From Paenibacillus mesophilus (lineage in GTDB: Bacteria; Bacillota; Bacilli; Paenibacillales; NBRC-103111): 64,000 nt of DNA. Position numbers and translations under genes: made by a program. Below the pieces are notes generated by a model. That model searched no databases and was not told the origin of the DNA. It saw only the letters and a program-made list of their open reading frames with translations. Where the stretch lies: contig NZ_VCRA01000011.1 in assembly GCF_005938385.1 (NCBI RefSeq), positions 1 to 64,000 of the forward strand. Direction: 5' to 3'. Positions 53,555 to 62,646 of the stretch are shown here, in pieces (positions within the stretch are counted from its first letter, which is position 1; each line of letters starts with the position of its first letter).

Positions 53555-54766
53555 CTATTGCCGGTTTCTGCGAAAAGAAATGAAGTCGACCGGTTTTCCT
53601 TGCGACTGAACGGACTCCACGGACAGCGGGAATACGGAGCTCCAGGACACCGCATCGTATACGTCGATCAAAGGCCGCCGGTTCTCGGCAATCGCCGAGG
53701 CGAATTCGTCCAGGACGAAGAAATCGCTGCCGCCGTGTCCGGTCTGCTCGATTTCGTTCCGCCACTTCCGCCACAGCTCATGCTCGAACGATTCCGAATA
53801 GTTCCACAGCGATTCCCATTTCGCCTTCGGCTCTTTCGGGATGTGCGGCGAAAAGCCGGGAGAGAGACCTTTGATCCAGACGATAGGGTCTTCATCCTGA
53901 TGCCTTCCCGCCAAGAAAGCGCCGTTCGCCCCTTGCAGGCCGTAATGGGTTGCATTCATCGGGCGGGCGGACTTCACGTCGTACCGGAGTTGGATCAGCA
54001 CGCCTTTTTTCGTTTTGATCAGCGCTACGGCGGAGTCGCCCTGCTGCCAATAGTCTCGATCGGCCCCGGGGTGGTTGTCGCCGAACAGCTCGCGGAAATA
54101 GTGATGATTCGCTACTTCCTTTGATACGAGAGAGGTCATCGATTCGAACTCGTCTCCGCCTTCTTTGTTCACGTTCAGCCAATGAGCGATCGGACCGAGC
54201 GAATGCGTGGGGTACACCATTCCGTTGAAATCTCTCCGCAGACGCCCGCGCCAAGTCAGAGTTCCTTCCGCATCATGCATCAAATTCCGTACGTCGTGGA
54301 TGTACGCGCCTTCGGCGAATGAAAGCTCCCCGAATACACCGGAATGGGCCATCCGGGCAACCATCATATTGGAGCGGGTAAAGACGCAGTTCTCGGCCAT
54401 CATATAAGTCAGGCCGGTTTGTTCCACCGCTTCCACAAGCGCCCAGCTCTCTTCGATCGTAGTCGTTGCGATGACTTCGCACAGCACATGCTTGCCTGCG
54501 CGCAGCGCCCGAATCGACTGATCCGCATGCAGAGTGAACGGGGTCGCGAGAAAAACCGCATCCACGTCCGGACTTTCCAGCAGACGCTCGTAGCTGGAAA
54601 AGGTGAGGAGGTCGGGGCGCTCCTCTTTCCATTTGCCGACCAGCTCTTCTCTTTTGTCGCAGAAGGCGACGAGTTGTATTTTGTCGGACAAGGGAGCGAG
54701 CACTTTGAGAAAGGCGGAGCCCCTGCCGCCGCCAACGATAGCGAGTCTTACCGGATTGCGCGCCAA
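53555..54766 (-). CDS. Gfo/Idh/MocA family oxidoreductase, GH109-like
   Basis: The 403-residue protein has an N-terminal Rossmann fold (AIVGGGRGSAFLKVLA; CDKREELV; FLATPFTLHADQSIRAL; GKHVLCEV) and a C-terminal domain with MVYPTHSLGPIAHWLNVNK. That block resembles GH109 glycosidases, which cleave glycosides by an NAD-dependent redox mechanism. The family also includes sugar dehydrogenases, so activity is not settled. TTG 54766 is used, with AGGAGG seven bases upstream. A reversed copy of the 62-bp promoter module lies just upstream. Confidence 0.82.
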   Translation of the reverse strand: MARNPVRLAIVGGGRGSAFLKVLAPLSDKIQLVAFCDKREELVGKWKEERPDLLTFSSYERLLESPDVDAVFLATPFTLHADQSIRALRAGKHVLCEVIATTTIEESWALVEAVEQTGLTYMMAENCVFTRSNMMVARMAHSGVFGELSFAEGAYIHDVRNLMHDAEGTLTWRGRLRRDFNGMVYPTHSLGPIAHWLNVNKEGGDEFESMTSLVSKEVANHHYFRELFGDNHPGADRDYWQQGDSAVALIKTKKGVLIQLRYDVKSARPMNATHYGLQGANGAFLAGRHQDEDPIVWIKGLSPGFSPHIPKEPKAKWESLWNYSESFEHELWRKWRNEIEQTGHGGSDFFVLDEFASAIAENRRPLIDVYDAVSWSSVFPLSVESVQSQGKPVDFISFRRNRQ

Positions 54767-54813
54767 ATGTTATACCTCCTGACTTTTTGATCGATATGGT
54801 TTGTTCCGCCCCT

Positions 54814-54875
54814 ATCATAAACTTTTTCCGCCGCGGGATGAATGTCACATTGTTCGGTCGGGATTGTCATTTTGT
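54814..54875 (-). promoter_or_regulatory. 62-bp promoter module, copy 3 (reverse)
   Basis: Read on the reverse strand: ACAAAATGACAA (54875-54864), CGAACA (54856-54851), CATTCATCC (54844-54836) and TATGAT (54819-54814), with spacing identical to copies 1 and 2. The Gfo/Idh start codon is 47 bases past the -10. Within it ACAANNTGACAWTC occurs twice, 22 bp apart. Confidence 0.75.
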
Positions 54876-54904
54876 GCGCTTCGGCTCCGGTCGTCCGCTA
54901 TAAG

Positions 54905-54933
54905 TTGACAAACCTTATGCCGAACTTTAGTCT
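54905..54933 (+). promoter_or_regulatory. Candidate promoter of the deoR-type gene
   Basis: A perfect TTGACA (54905-54910) is followed after 17 bases by the weak TAGTCT (54928-54933). GAATCGAACGAAAAGCGAAT just downstream resembles operators of DeoR-type repressors. Confidence 0.4.
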
Positions 54934-55007
54934 AACAATAAGTGAATCGAACGAAAAGCGAATACAAATAAACACGGATATGCGCAAATTATGAGGAGGT
55001 TCGTTCA

Positions 55008-55769
55008 TTGCTGGCAGCGGAGAGGAAAATACGCATCGTCGAATATGTGAAGCAAAATCGCGTCGCTTCGGTCGCGGCGCTTGCCCAGGCGTTCCAGGTT
55101 CATGAGGCGACGATACGCCGGGACTTGGCGGAGATCGAGCAGGAGGGGCTGCTGAAACGAACGCATGGCGGCGTTATTGTCGATCAGGGGGCGAACAGCG
55201 AGCCGTCCTTCACGGAACGGGCGCACGAGCAGCTGGAGCAGAAGCAGCGGATCGGCAAACGGGCGGCCGAGCTCGTCGAGGACGGGGACCACATTATTTT
55301 GGATTCGGGAACGACGACGCTGCATATTGCCCAGCATCTCGTGGACCGTTCGAATATTACGGTCGTAACGAACGATATGAACATCGCCGCGGAGCTGCGC
55401 GACTCCAAGGGCATTTCCGTCATCGTGACGGGAGGCTCGTTGTATCATTCGAGCTACATGCTGAACGGGATGTTTACGGACCATGTGCTGTCGACGCTCC
55501 ATGTGCAGAAAGCGTTCATCGGCACGCCGGCGATCCATTCGAAGTACGGCCTCACGCACCCGGAAGCGCAGCTCGTGCCGACGAAGCAGGGAATGATCCG
55601 CGCCGCGCAGGAAATTATCGTCGTGGCCGACGATACGAAGATCGGAAAAGCTTCGCTGCACGCGGTCGCTCCGATTCACGCGGTCCATACGTTCATTACC
55701 GGAGCGGAAGCGTCGGAGGCGCAAATCAAGCTGTTTCGCGACGCCGGCGTCAACGTGATATCGGTATAA
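55008..55769 (+). CDS. DeoR family transcriptional regulator
   Basis: The 253-residue regulator has an N-terminal helix-turn-helix (RIVEYVKQNRVASVAALAQA, HEATIRRDLAEIEQEGLLKR) and the sugar-phosphate-binding domain with HIILDSGTTTLHIA, VIVTGGSLYHSSYMLNG and VVADDTKIG. Such proteins repress sugar catabolic genes until a phosphorylated sugar binds. TTG 55008 follows GAGGAGG. It is divergent from the Gfo/Idh-LhgO operon and probably controls it or itself. Confidence 0.9.
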   Translation: MLAAERKIRIVEYVKQNRVASVAALAQAFQVHEATIRRDLAEIEQEGLLKRTHGGVIVDQGANSEPSFTERAHEQLEQKQRIGKRAAELVEDGDHIILDSGTTTLHIAQHLVDRSNITVVTNDMNIAAELRDSKGISVIVTGGSLYHSSYMLNGMFTDHVLSTLHVQKAFIGTPAIHSKYGLTHPEAQLVPTKQGMIRAAQEIIVVADDTKIGKASLHAVAPIHAVHTFITGAEASEAQIKLFRDAGVNVISV

Positions 55770-55803
55770 AAAGTGCGGCCCGATTGCCGGAATCGGGCCG
55801 TTT
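55768..55803. terminator. Bidirectional terminator between deoR and araC genes
   Basis: CGGCCCGATT (55776-55785) pairs with AATCGGGCCG (55791-55800), with A-rich sequence before and T-rich sequence after it. Confidence 0.85.
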
Positions 55804-55832
55804 GCTGTTTGCGGCACGTCCGCCTGTATCGA

Positions 55833-56684
55833 TTAGCCGCCGAACCTTTTGCGGAAGTCTTTCGGGCTCATGCCCAGCGACGCTTTGAACACGCGTCCGA
55901 AATGGGACAAGCTTTCGAAGCCGACGCTTTCGGCTACCTCCGTCACGTTCATCTCCCCGGCCGCGAGCAGCTTCTGCGCTTCCTTCAGGCGCACGAGGTT
56001 GACGTATTCCACGAACGAGAATCCCGTCACTTTATTGAAAATGCGGCTCAAATAATGCGGATTGATATGGAACAATCCGGAAAGCAGCGTAAGCGACAGC
56101 TCCTCCGCAAAATGATCGTTTATATAGGCGGCGACCGAAGCGACGCGCTCGAACATCGGATTGTCCGGCTCGGTTCGCGACAAGGCGTTTGCCTGCTCTC
56201 GTATGCACCGGCCGGCGAACAGCAGCAGCTCCATGAGCGTGATTTTGATATAAACCGGAGATTCGGGCGACTGCAGCTTGCTTTCTTCGAGCAGTCTTTC
56301 GAGCAGACTTTCGGCAACCGCCTGCTGTTTGATGTTCAAGCGGATGACCGGCTGCTCGAATACGGACCGGTGGTCCCAGCCGGAGCTTTCGAAGATCGGA
56401 TCGAGGAAGCCGTCGCGATAATGAATCAAAATCCGTTCGTGGCCGTTCGTTATATTTTGCGTTTTGTGCAGCACATGCTTGTCGATCAGCACGAGGTCTC
56501 CGGGCTGGACCCGGTACGTCCGGTCTTTGATAAAGTAATACCGTTCTCCCGAGCACATGTAATAGATTTCGTATGCGTCGTGGTAATGGTTGAGCGGCAT
56601 ATTGAACGGAGCGGTCCGGTGCGCCTTGTGGATGGAAAAACCTTTCGGCACCGGGTTCAACCGTTCGCTGGACGGTTCGCGCAT
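55833..56684 (-). CDS. AraC family transcriptional regulator
   Basis: The 283-residue protein has an N-terminal cupin domain (LNHYHDAYEIYYMCSGERYYF, VQPGDLVLIDKHVLH) and two C-terminal helix-turn-helix motifs (LTLLSGLFHINPHYLSRIFN, MNVTEVAESVGFESLSHFGR). ATG 56684 follows AAAGGAGG at 11 bases. Its target is unknown. It could act on the region's carbohydrate genes or on the divergent S-layer gene, with which it shares an upstream region containing a palindrome. Confidence 0.88.
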   Translation of the reverse strand: MREPSSERLNPVPKGFSIHKAHRTAPFNMPLNHYHDAYEIYYMCSGERYYFIKDRTYRVQPGDLVLIDKHVLHKTQNITNGHERILIHYRDGFLDPIFESSGWDHRSVFEQPVIRLNIKQQAVAESLLERLLEESKLQSPESPVYIKITLMELLLFAGRCIREQANALSRTEPDNPMFERVASVAAYINDHFAEELSLTLLSGLFHINPHYLSRIFNKVTGFSFVEYVNLVRLKEAQKLLAAGEMNVTEVAESVGFESLSHFGRVFKASLGMSPKDFRKRFGG

Positions 56685-56884
56685 TGGTGAGGAGGCCTCC
56701 TTTCCGGTGATTGCCGAGCTGCATGAAGACAAGAAATGTATAGGAAATGGGCGGATTCAACAAGAATCAAGTAGATTCTGTACGTATTATTACATTTAAT
56801 CATAGCAGAGATAGCGAAGGATGAACAGGCGGGGTAGAGGGCGTATCGTATTCGATTTTCGTCCGCATCCACTTCATCCACGCT

Positions 56885-56948
56885 ATTATAGTTCAAATTT
56901 TTTTGAACTAAAATTAACTATGTATTCTATCATTCCTTACACTATAAT
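56885..56948. promoter_or_regulatory. Divergent promoter region with palindrome
   Basis: TATAAT at 56943-56948 faces the S-layer gene. On the reverse strand TATAAT (56885-56890) faces the AraC gene. The inverted repeat GTTCAAA-TTTT-TTTGAAC (56891-56908) fills the spacer of the leftward promoter. -35 hexamers are weak on both sides, so activator dependence is possible. Confidence 0.5.
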
Positions 56949-57001
56949 GTATTGTGGAAAATAGCGAAATTTGTCACTTTGGGAGAGGAAGGCAGCAGGG
57001 T

Positions 57002-60000
57002 ATGGGACTTAATTGGAAAGGAACTCGATTTGGAGGAAGAGGGGTTTCGCTGTTATTATGCTTTGTTTTGGCTCTTGGGGTTCTTGTGCCGTTTGGAGGA
57101 CAGCGCGCGTCAGCTTCTATCGATTTTGAGCAAGTTGGCGGGGATATAGGGTCACCCATGACTCCGGCATTGTTTCCATCAATAATGGAATACAACGGCG
57201 AGCTGTATGTTGCGACGTTATATTCAGAACTATCCAATCCGACGGTGAGAGTGTTCAAGTATACCGCGCCAACATGGACGGACATATCCGGAGCCGGTCT
57301 TCAAGAATCACCTCAAGTATTACCAGTCGGGACAGGCATGACTCCCAGATTGGTTGAACATAATAATGTGTTATATGCTTACTGGACGGAAGGAATTGGA
57401 CTTAACGCGAAATTACGGGTGAAAAAGTATGAAAATGGAAACTGGCCCTTGGCGGACGGCGGGACAGGATTGAGCGTTGATAGCAACTCAGCCACTTCAG
57501 GCGCGTATATGATTAGCTATGGCGGGGCGTTGTATGCATTTTGGAATGAAACTCTGCTGGCACCCAATACACAAGTTCGTGCCAAAAAATTAGTCAACGG
57601 CGTATGGGAATCTGCGGACGGTGGCGTCCCGCTGGGCAATTTGATCATTGGCGGGACCTCATCGCCGATCGCTGCTGAAGTTTTTAATAATGCTTTGTAC
57701 GTGGCATGGACAGAAGGCGTTAATCTACGAGTAAAACGTTTGGGTAACAACGGCTGGGAGTTTGTGGACGGAGGCGTTTTAAGCGGTACTGTGCCGAACG
57801 TCACAGCTCCAATCTTGCGCGCGCTTAACAACGAACTTTTTGCAATGTGGCTGGACGGTCCCCAACTTAAAGCCCAAAAATATGACGGATCAGATTGGGT
57901 AGCCGTAGAAAACGGGCTGAATCCGGTCATAAATCCGGTCATAATTCCGGTCATGAATCCGGTCATGGTAACCGCAAACGGAACTTTGTATGCCGCATAT
58001 TATCAAGTGGTGCCCATGCCCAACCGGCTTTTTCCAAGCATAGTCTTGAAGCGATACGATGGCTCCGCATGGGTAACGGAAAGCGATACTTTGGAATCCC
58101 TACCCAATCCGTTTGATATGTTCGTGTATAATAACGAACTGTATATCGCTTATAACAATATGTTTTCGCTGCAGGCGCGAATCGTTAAAGCGCCCAACAC
58201 GCGCACAATCAGTCCGACAACGGCCGAATTCGACAAGAAGGTTCCGGCAAACGTTTCGTTGACGATGTCGGCGTACGGATACGGACTGACGAGCATCACC
58301 GACGGTGCCACTCCGCTATCAGGAACCGATTATACTGTGAATGGGACTGCGGTGACGATCAATTCCTCGTACTTGTCTTTGTTGCCGCTCGGACCAAAGA
58401 CGCTGACGTTCAATTTCGGCGTAGGTACGCCGCAGACGCTGACCGTTACGATTACCGATTCTACCGATCCGCAAATCACGCCGACAACCGGCACGTTTGA
58501 CAAAAATGTAGCGCAGCAATCACCGTTGAATGTGACGATGGCTACATATGGGAAAACGCTGTCGAACATCGCCGATGGCTCGACGCCTCTTGTGCAAGGA
58601 ACGCATTACAACGTCAACGGCAACACCGTTACACTGAATAGCTCCTATCTGGCAAGCTTGCCAGTCGGCACGAAAGTATTGACGTTTAACTTCAGCGCTG
58701 GCGCGCCGCAGACGAATACGATCACGGTAATCGACACAACGCAAAACAGCATTATCACGCCGACAACCGGCACGTTTGACAAGAACATCGCGCAACAATC
58801 ATCGTTGAATGTGACGATCGCTACGTACGGCAATACCTTAGCGAACATTTCCGATAGCTCGACGCCGCTTGTGGAAGGAGCGCATTACAACGTCGATGGC
58901 AATACCGTTACACTGAATAGCTCCTATCTGGCAAGCTTGCCCGTCGGCACGAAAGCATTGACGTTCAACTTCAGCGCAGGCGCGCCACAAACGTACACGA
59001 TTACGGTAATCGACACGACGCCAGGCCCGCAAAACAGCATCATCACGCCGACATCCGGCACGTTTGACAAAAATGTAGCACAGCAATCACCGCTGAATGT
59101 GACGATGGCTACATACGGGAACACGCTGTCGAACATTACCGATGGCTCGACGCCGCTCGTTCAAGGAACGCATTACAGTGTCAATGGTAATACCGTTACA
59201 CTGAGTAGCTCCTATCTGGCAAGCTTGCCTGTCGGCACGAAAGCATTGACGTTTAACTTCAGCGCAGGCGCGCCGCAGACCTATACGATCACGGTAATCG
59301 ACACGACGCCAGGCCCGCAAAACAGCATCATCACGCCGACATCCGGCACGTTTGACAAAAATGTGGCGCAACAATCGCCGTTGAATGTGACGATGGCTGC
59401 AAACGGGAACACGCTGTCGAACATTACCGATGGCTCGACGCCGCTCGTTCAAGGAACGCATTACAGTGTCAATGGTAATACGATCACGTTGAACACTTCG
59501 TACCTTGCAAGCTTGCCGGTCGGAACAAAGACGTTGACGTTCAATTTCAGCGCAGGCGCGCCGCAGACCTATACGATCACGGTAATCGATACGACGGTAG
59601 GCCCGCAAAACAGCATCATCACGCCGACATCCGGCACGTTTGACAAAAATGTGGCGCAACAATCGCCGTTGAATGTGACGATGGCTGCAAACGGGAACAC
59701 GCTGTCGAACATTACCGATGGCTCGACGCCGCTCGTTCAAGGAACGCATTACAGTGTCAATGGTAATACGATCACGTTGAACACTTCGTACCTTGCAAGC
59801 TTGCCGGTCGGAACAAAGACGCTGACGTTCAATTTCAGCGCAGGCGCGCCGCAGACCTATACGATCACCGTAATCGATACAACGGTAAACCCGGTTCCTA
59901 ATGCGCCTGTGCTGGTATCGGCTGTTGCAGCCAACCGGCAAGTAACGCTATCTTGGACTCCGGTCAACGGAGCGACCGGCTACAAAGTGTACCAAACGGT

Positions 60001-61468
60001 CACATCGGGAACATACGGCAGCAGTACTCCAATCACAGTTGGAGGATCGGTATACGGCTATACATCAACTGAATTAACGAACGGAATAACGTACTACTAC
60101 GTCGTGAAAGCAATGAACAACGCCGGCGACAGTGTAGCGTCGAATGAACTGAGCGCCAAGCCGTTTAGCGCAGTCGTGTACCCGTCAGGCAGCGTGACTC
60201 CTAACTCGGGCGTCAACGTGCTGGTCAACGGCAAGGCCGAGCAAACCGGCACAGCGACGACAACGACGGTGAACGGTCAGTCGGTGACGACGGTCGCGAT
60301 TGATCCGGCGAAGCTGCAAGAGCGGTTAGACGCAGCCGGACAAAATGCGGTCATCACGATCCCGATTACCACGACATCGGATGTAGCAGTAGGCGAACTG
60401 AACGGACAAATGGTTAACAATATGGAGAAAAAGCAAGCGGTAATCGAGATCAAGACCGATAGCGCGACCTACACTATTCCGGCCGAGCAAATCGACATCA
60501 ATGCGATTTCGGCGCAACTGGGACAAAACGTAACGCTTTCCGACATCAAAATCCAGATTGAGATCGCCAAGCCGACGGCAGCGGAAACGACCGTTGTGCA
60601 AAATGCGGCAAAAGCAGGCGAGTTCAGCCTCGTACTGCCGCCTCTGGAATTTACGGTGCGAGGGGTGTACAATGGCAAAACATTCGAGATCAACAAGTTC
60701 GACGCCTATGTAGAACGGACGATTGCGATCCCGGACAATGTAGACGCTTCGAAGATTACGACGGCCATTGTGGTTGATCCGGACGGAACGGTACGCCATG
60801 TGCCGACGCAGATCGTCAAGATCGACGGCAAGTATTACGCTAAAGTGAACAGCTTGACGAACAGTATTTATTCGCTCGTATGGCATCCGATTACGTTTAA
60901 GGATGCAGAGACGCATTGGGCGAAAGACACCATCAACAACATGGGCTCGCGCATGATTGTAAACGGAGTAAGCAATGGCATGTTTAACCCGGATCAAAAC
61001 ATGACGCGTGCGGAGTTCGCAGCGGTTATCGTACGCGGTTTGGGACTGAAAGCCGAAAGCGCGGCAACGTCGCCGTTTAAAGATGTGAAGAGCAGCGACT
61101 GGTTCAGCGGAGCGGTGCAAACGGCGTACGCGAACGGTCTGATCGGCGGATTTGAAGACGGCACGTTCCGTCCGCAGGAGAGCATTACGCGCGAGCAGGC
61201 GATGGTCATTATCGCCAAGGCGATGAAGATTACGCAGCTGCAAAGCAAGCAAGGAAAATCTCCGCAAGAGTGGACGCCGTCGACCAGCGACTTCACGGAC
61301 CGCGCAGCGATTGCGGATTGGGCGACAGCAAGCGTCGAGGACGCCTTGAAAGCCGGACTCGTAACCGGCCGCAACGGCAGCAAGCTAGCGCCGAAAGATA
61401 CGGTAACCCGTGCGGAGATTACGGTACTTGTACAGCGGCTGCTGCAAAAGTCGCAATTGATTAACTGA
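57002..61468 (+). CDS. S-layer-homology surface protein with six X2-like modules and Fn3 domain
   Basis: The 1488-residue protein has a signal peptide (ends near ASA) and a beta-propeller-like N-terminal domain of about 350 residues with repeats around LYVAWTEG. Six X2-type carbohydrate-binding-like modules follow (58202-59886), then a fibronectin type III domain (59888-60165), a connecting domain, and three SLH domains (60895-61468: FKDAETHWAKDTINN, FKDVKSSDWFSGAVQTAYAN and FTDRAAIADWATASVEDALK). SLH domains hold it to cell-wall polysaccharide. ATG 57002 follows GAGGAAGG; GTG 56954 is a poorer alternative. The last two X2 modules are almost identical in DNA. Likely a surface adhesin or sugar-binding protein. 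Confidence 0.88.
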   Translation: MGLNWKGTRFGGRGVSLLLCFVLALGVLVPFGGQRASASIDFEQVGGDIGSPMTPALFPSIMEYNGELYVATLYSELSNPTVRVFKYTAPTWTDISGAGLQESPQVLPVGTGMTPRLVEHNNVLYAYWTEGIGLNAKLRVKKYENGNWPLADGGTGLSVDSNSATSGAYMISYGGALYAFWNETLLAPNTQVRAKKLVNGVWESADGGVPLGNLIIGGTSSPIAAEVFNNALYVAWTEGVNLRVKRLGNNGWEFVDGGVLSGTVPNVTAPILRALNNELFAMWLDGPQLKAQKYDGSDWVAVENGLNPVINPVIIPVMNPVMVTANGTLYAAYYQVVPMPNRLFPSIVLKRYDGSAWVTESDTLESLPNPFDMFVYNNELYIAYNNMFSLQARIVKAPNTRTISPTTAEFDKKVPANVSLTMSAYGYGLTSITDGATPLSGTDYTVNGTAVTINSSYLSLLPLGPKTLTFNFGVGTPQTLTVTITDSTDPQITPTTGTFDKNVAQQSPLNVTMATYGKTLSNIADGSTPLVQGTHYNVNGNTVTLNSSYLASLPVGTKVLTFNFSAGAPQTNTITVIDTTQNSIITPTTGTFDKNIAQQSSLNVTIATYGNTLANISDSSTPLVEGAHYNVDGNTVTLNSSYLASLPVGTKALTFNFSAGAPQTYTITVIDTTPGPQNSIITPTSGTFDKNVAQQSPLNVTMATYGNTLSNITDGSTPLVQGTHYSVNGNTVTLSSSYLASLPVGTKALTFNFSAGAPQTYTITVIDTTPGPQNSIITPTSGTFDKNVAQQSPLNVTMAANGNTLSNITDGSTPLVQGTHYSVNGNTITLNTSYLASLPVGTKTLTFNFSAGAPQTYTITVIDTTVGPQNSIITPTSGTFDKNVAQQSPLNVTMAANGNTLSNITDGSTPLVQGTHYSVNGNTITLNTSYLASLPVGTKTLTFNFSAGAPQTYTITVIDTTVNPVPNAPVLVSAVAANRQVTLSWTPVNGATGYKVYQTVTSGTYGSSTPITVGGSVYGYTSTELTNGITYYYVVKAMNNAGDSVASNELSAKPFSAVVYPSGSVTPNSGVNVLVNGKAEQTGTATTTTVNGQSVTTVAIDPAKLQERLDAAGQNAVITIPITTTSDVAVGELNGQMVNNMEKKQAVIEIKTDSATYTIPAEQIDINAISAQLGQNVTLSDIKIQIEIAKPTAAETTVVQNAAKAGEFSLVLPPLEFTVRGVYNGKTFEINKFDAYVERTIAIPDNVDASKITTAIVVDPDGTVRHVPTQIVKIDGKYYAKVNSLTNSIYSLVWHPITFKDAETHWAKDTINNMGSRMIVNGVSNGMFNPDQNMTRAEFAAVIVRGLGLKAESAATSPFKDVKSSDWFSGAVQTAYANGLIGGFEDGTFRPQESITREQAMVIIAKAMKITQLQSKQGKSPQEWTPSTSDFTDRAAIADWATASVEDALKAGLVTGRNGSKLAPKDTVTRAEITVLVQRLLQKSQLIN
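58202..59886 (+). repeat. Six tandem X2 modules, 267-288 bp each
   Basis: The unit encodes ITPTSGTFDKNVAQQSPLNV and following residues, ending LTFNFSAGAPQTYTITVIDT. Units begin near 58202, 58471, 58744, 59026, 59314 and 59602. The last three have a strict 288-bp period, and units 5 and 6 differ by only a few bases, so the array grew recently by duplication. Confidence 0.9.
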
Positions 61469-61488
61469 AACTAATTTGATAGTGACTA

Positions 61489-61536
61489 GGGCTATTCCAT
61501 AGATCGTCAAAGACGGTTTATGGAATAGTCCTTTTT
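61489..61536 (+). terminator. Terminator of the S-layer gene
   Basis: GGGCTATTCCATA (61489-61501) pairs with TATGGAATAGTCC (61519-61531), followed by TTTTT. Confidence 0.9.
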
Positions 61537-61556
61537 CCAATTTTTGCGCCCGCCGC

Positions 61557-62519
61557 TTACCCCGCCCTGCCTTCCCGAACAGTGTCCTTACGCTCCGGCG
61601 CTTTCACGCCGCGCTTGCCGGTACCGAGCAGGTTCGTCCCGAGAACACCCGCTACGATAAGAACGGCCCCGACGATATGGTATACCTCCAGCCGCTCCTT
61701 CAAGACGAACACTCCCGCCATCACCGTAATAAGCGTCGCCAAGTTGTTGAACGCGCTAACCTTATAAGCTTCCAATCTGGACAAGGCATAATTGGACAAA
61801 AACGAACTGATCAGCGAAGACATGACCCCCAAGTACACGATGGACATTGCGAACAGCGGACTGCCGAACGGCTCAAAGTAAGTCGACAGCGTCCCCTCCG
61901 AGACGTGCCGGGCGAGGGACATCGCATTGAAGGCGATGAAGCCGATCAGCGACATCATGAACGTCATGTCGGTTACCGGGAGTGACTGCGCCATCTTCCG
62001 CGCCAGCACGCCGTAGCCGGCCAACGAAAGGGCGGCCAGCGCCATAAGAGCGATTCCTGCAATGGAAGCCGCTTCGAATCGGGTTCCTTTCATAACGAAC
62101 AGGTAGACGACGCCCGCGATCGACAGCAGCACCGACAGCTTCTGCCACGTGCCGGGACGCTCCTTTAGCAAGATGACGGCCATGATCATCGTAAAGGCGG
62201 GTACGATCGCCTGCACGATTCCGGCTTCCGAAGAGGACGTATACGAGAGGCCGAACGTCTGGAGCGTGAAGAATAGGACCGGATAGAACAAGGCGAGCGG
62301 CAGAACGGTCAACAGCCGGCGGGGGCGGATCCTCAGCCGAATCCATCCGCAGCAGACGGGAACGGCAGCGGCAATCAGCGAAATCGTAAACCGGTGTGCT
62401 AGCGTATCGAGCGGGGATGCCGCCGTCAGCGCGAATTTGACGAAGATGAACGAGAAGCCGATAACGAAAGCGTATAAGACGACAGCCGCATAGGCTGTGC
62501 TGTTCCGGTTTGCTGTCAT
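61557..62519 (-). CDS. EamA family (DMT superfamily) transporter
   Basis: The 320-residue protein has ten membrane segments in two EamA halves. The first contains SLIAAAVPVCCGWIRL and SSEAGIVQAIVPAFTMIMAV; the second contains ALSRLEAYKVSAFNNLATLI followed by VFVLKERL. Such carriers export amino acids or other metabolites. ATG 62519 follows GAGGAGG. It is divergent from a MocR-type regulator, which very probably controls it. Confidence 0.87.
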   Translation of the reverse strand: MTANRNSTAYAAVVLYAFVIGFSFIFVKFALTAASPLDTLAHRFTISLIAAAVPVCCGWIRLRIRPRRLLTVLPLALFYPVLFFTLQTFGLSYTSSSEAGIVQAIVPAFTMIMAVILLKERPGTWQKLSVLLSIAGVVYLFVMKGTRFEAASIAGIALMALAALSLAGYGVLARKMAQSLPVTDMTFMMSLIGFIAFNAMSLARHVSEGTLSTYFEPFGSPLFAMSIVYLGVMSSLISSFLSNYALSRLEAYKVSAFNNLATLITVMAGVFVLKERLEVYHIVGAVLIVAGVLGTNLLGTGKRGVKAPERKDTVREGRAG

Positions 62520-62630
62520 GGTACGAGTCCTCCTCTTTGAATAAGGTAAACATGCCGGCTGTGCACGGGCCGAAGCTATAGCCTTTATAGTATAGGGTCC
62601 GCCTATTTGCTACAATATGAAAAAAAGCCG

Positions 62631-62646
62631 TCTGTATCGATACAGA
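62631..62646. promoter_or_regulatory. Palindromic operator at the mocR-type start
   Basis: TCTGTATCGATACAGA is a perfect 16-bp palindrome abutting the presumed start codon of the MocR-type gene. TACAAT at 62611-62616 is a possible -10. Binding here would allow autoregulation. The divergent carrier promoter (TATACT on the reverse strand near 62588-62593) lies about 40 bases away. Confidence 0.5.

Noticed and set aside
56690..56705. AGGAGGCCTCCT over the AraC gene ribosome-binding site as a translation-control hairpin
   Set aside because: The palindrome has no loop, so it cannot fold back on itself; only intermolecular pairing would be possible.
58202..59886. Regular tandem repeat considered as a CRISPR array
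   Set aside because: Units are about 288 bp, coding throughout, with no short-repeat/spacer structure.
59087..59941. 284-residue reverse-strand frame inside the S-layer gene
   Set aside because: It is the mirror of the X2 repeats; the repeat period keeps the opposite strand open. No start signal.
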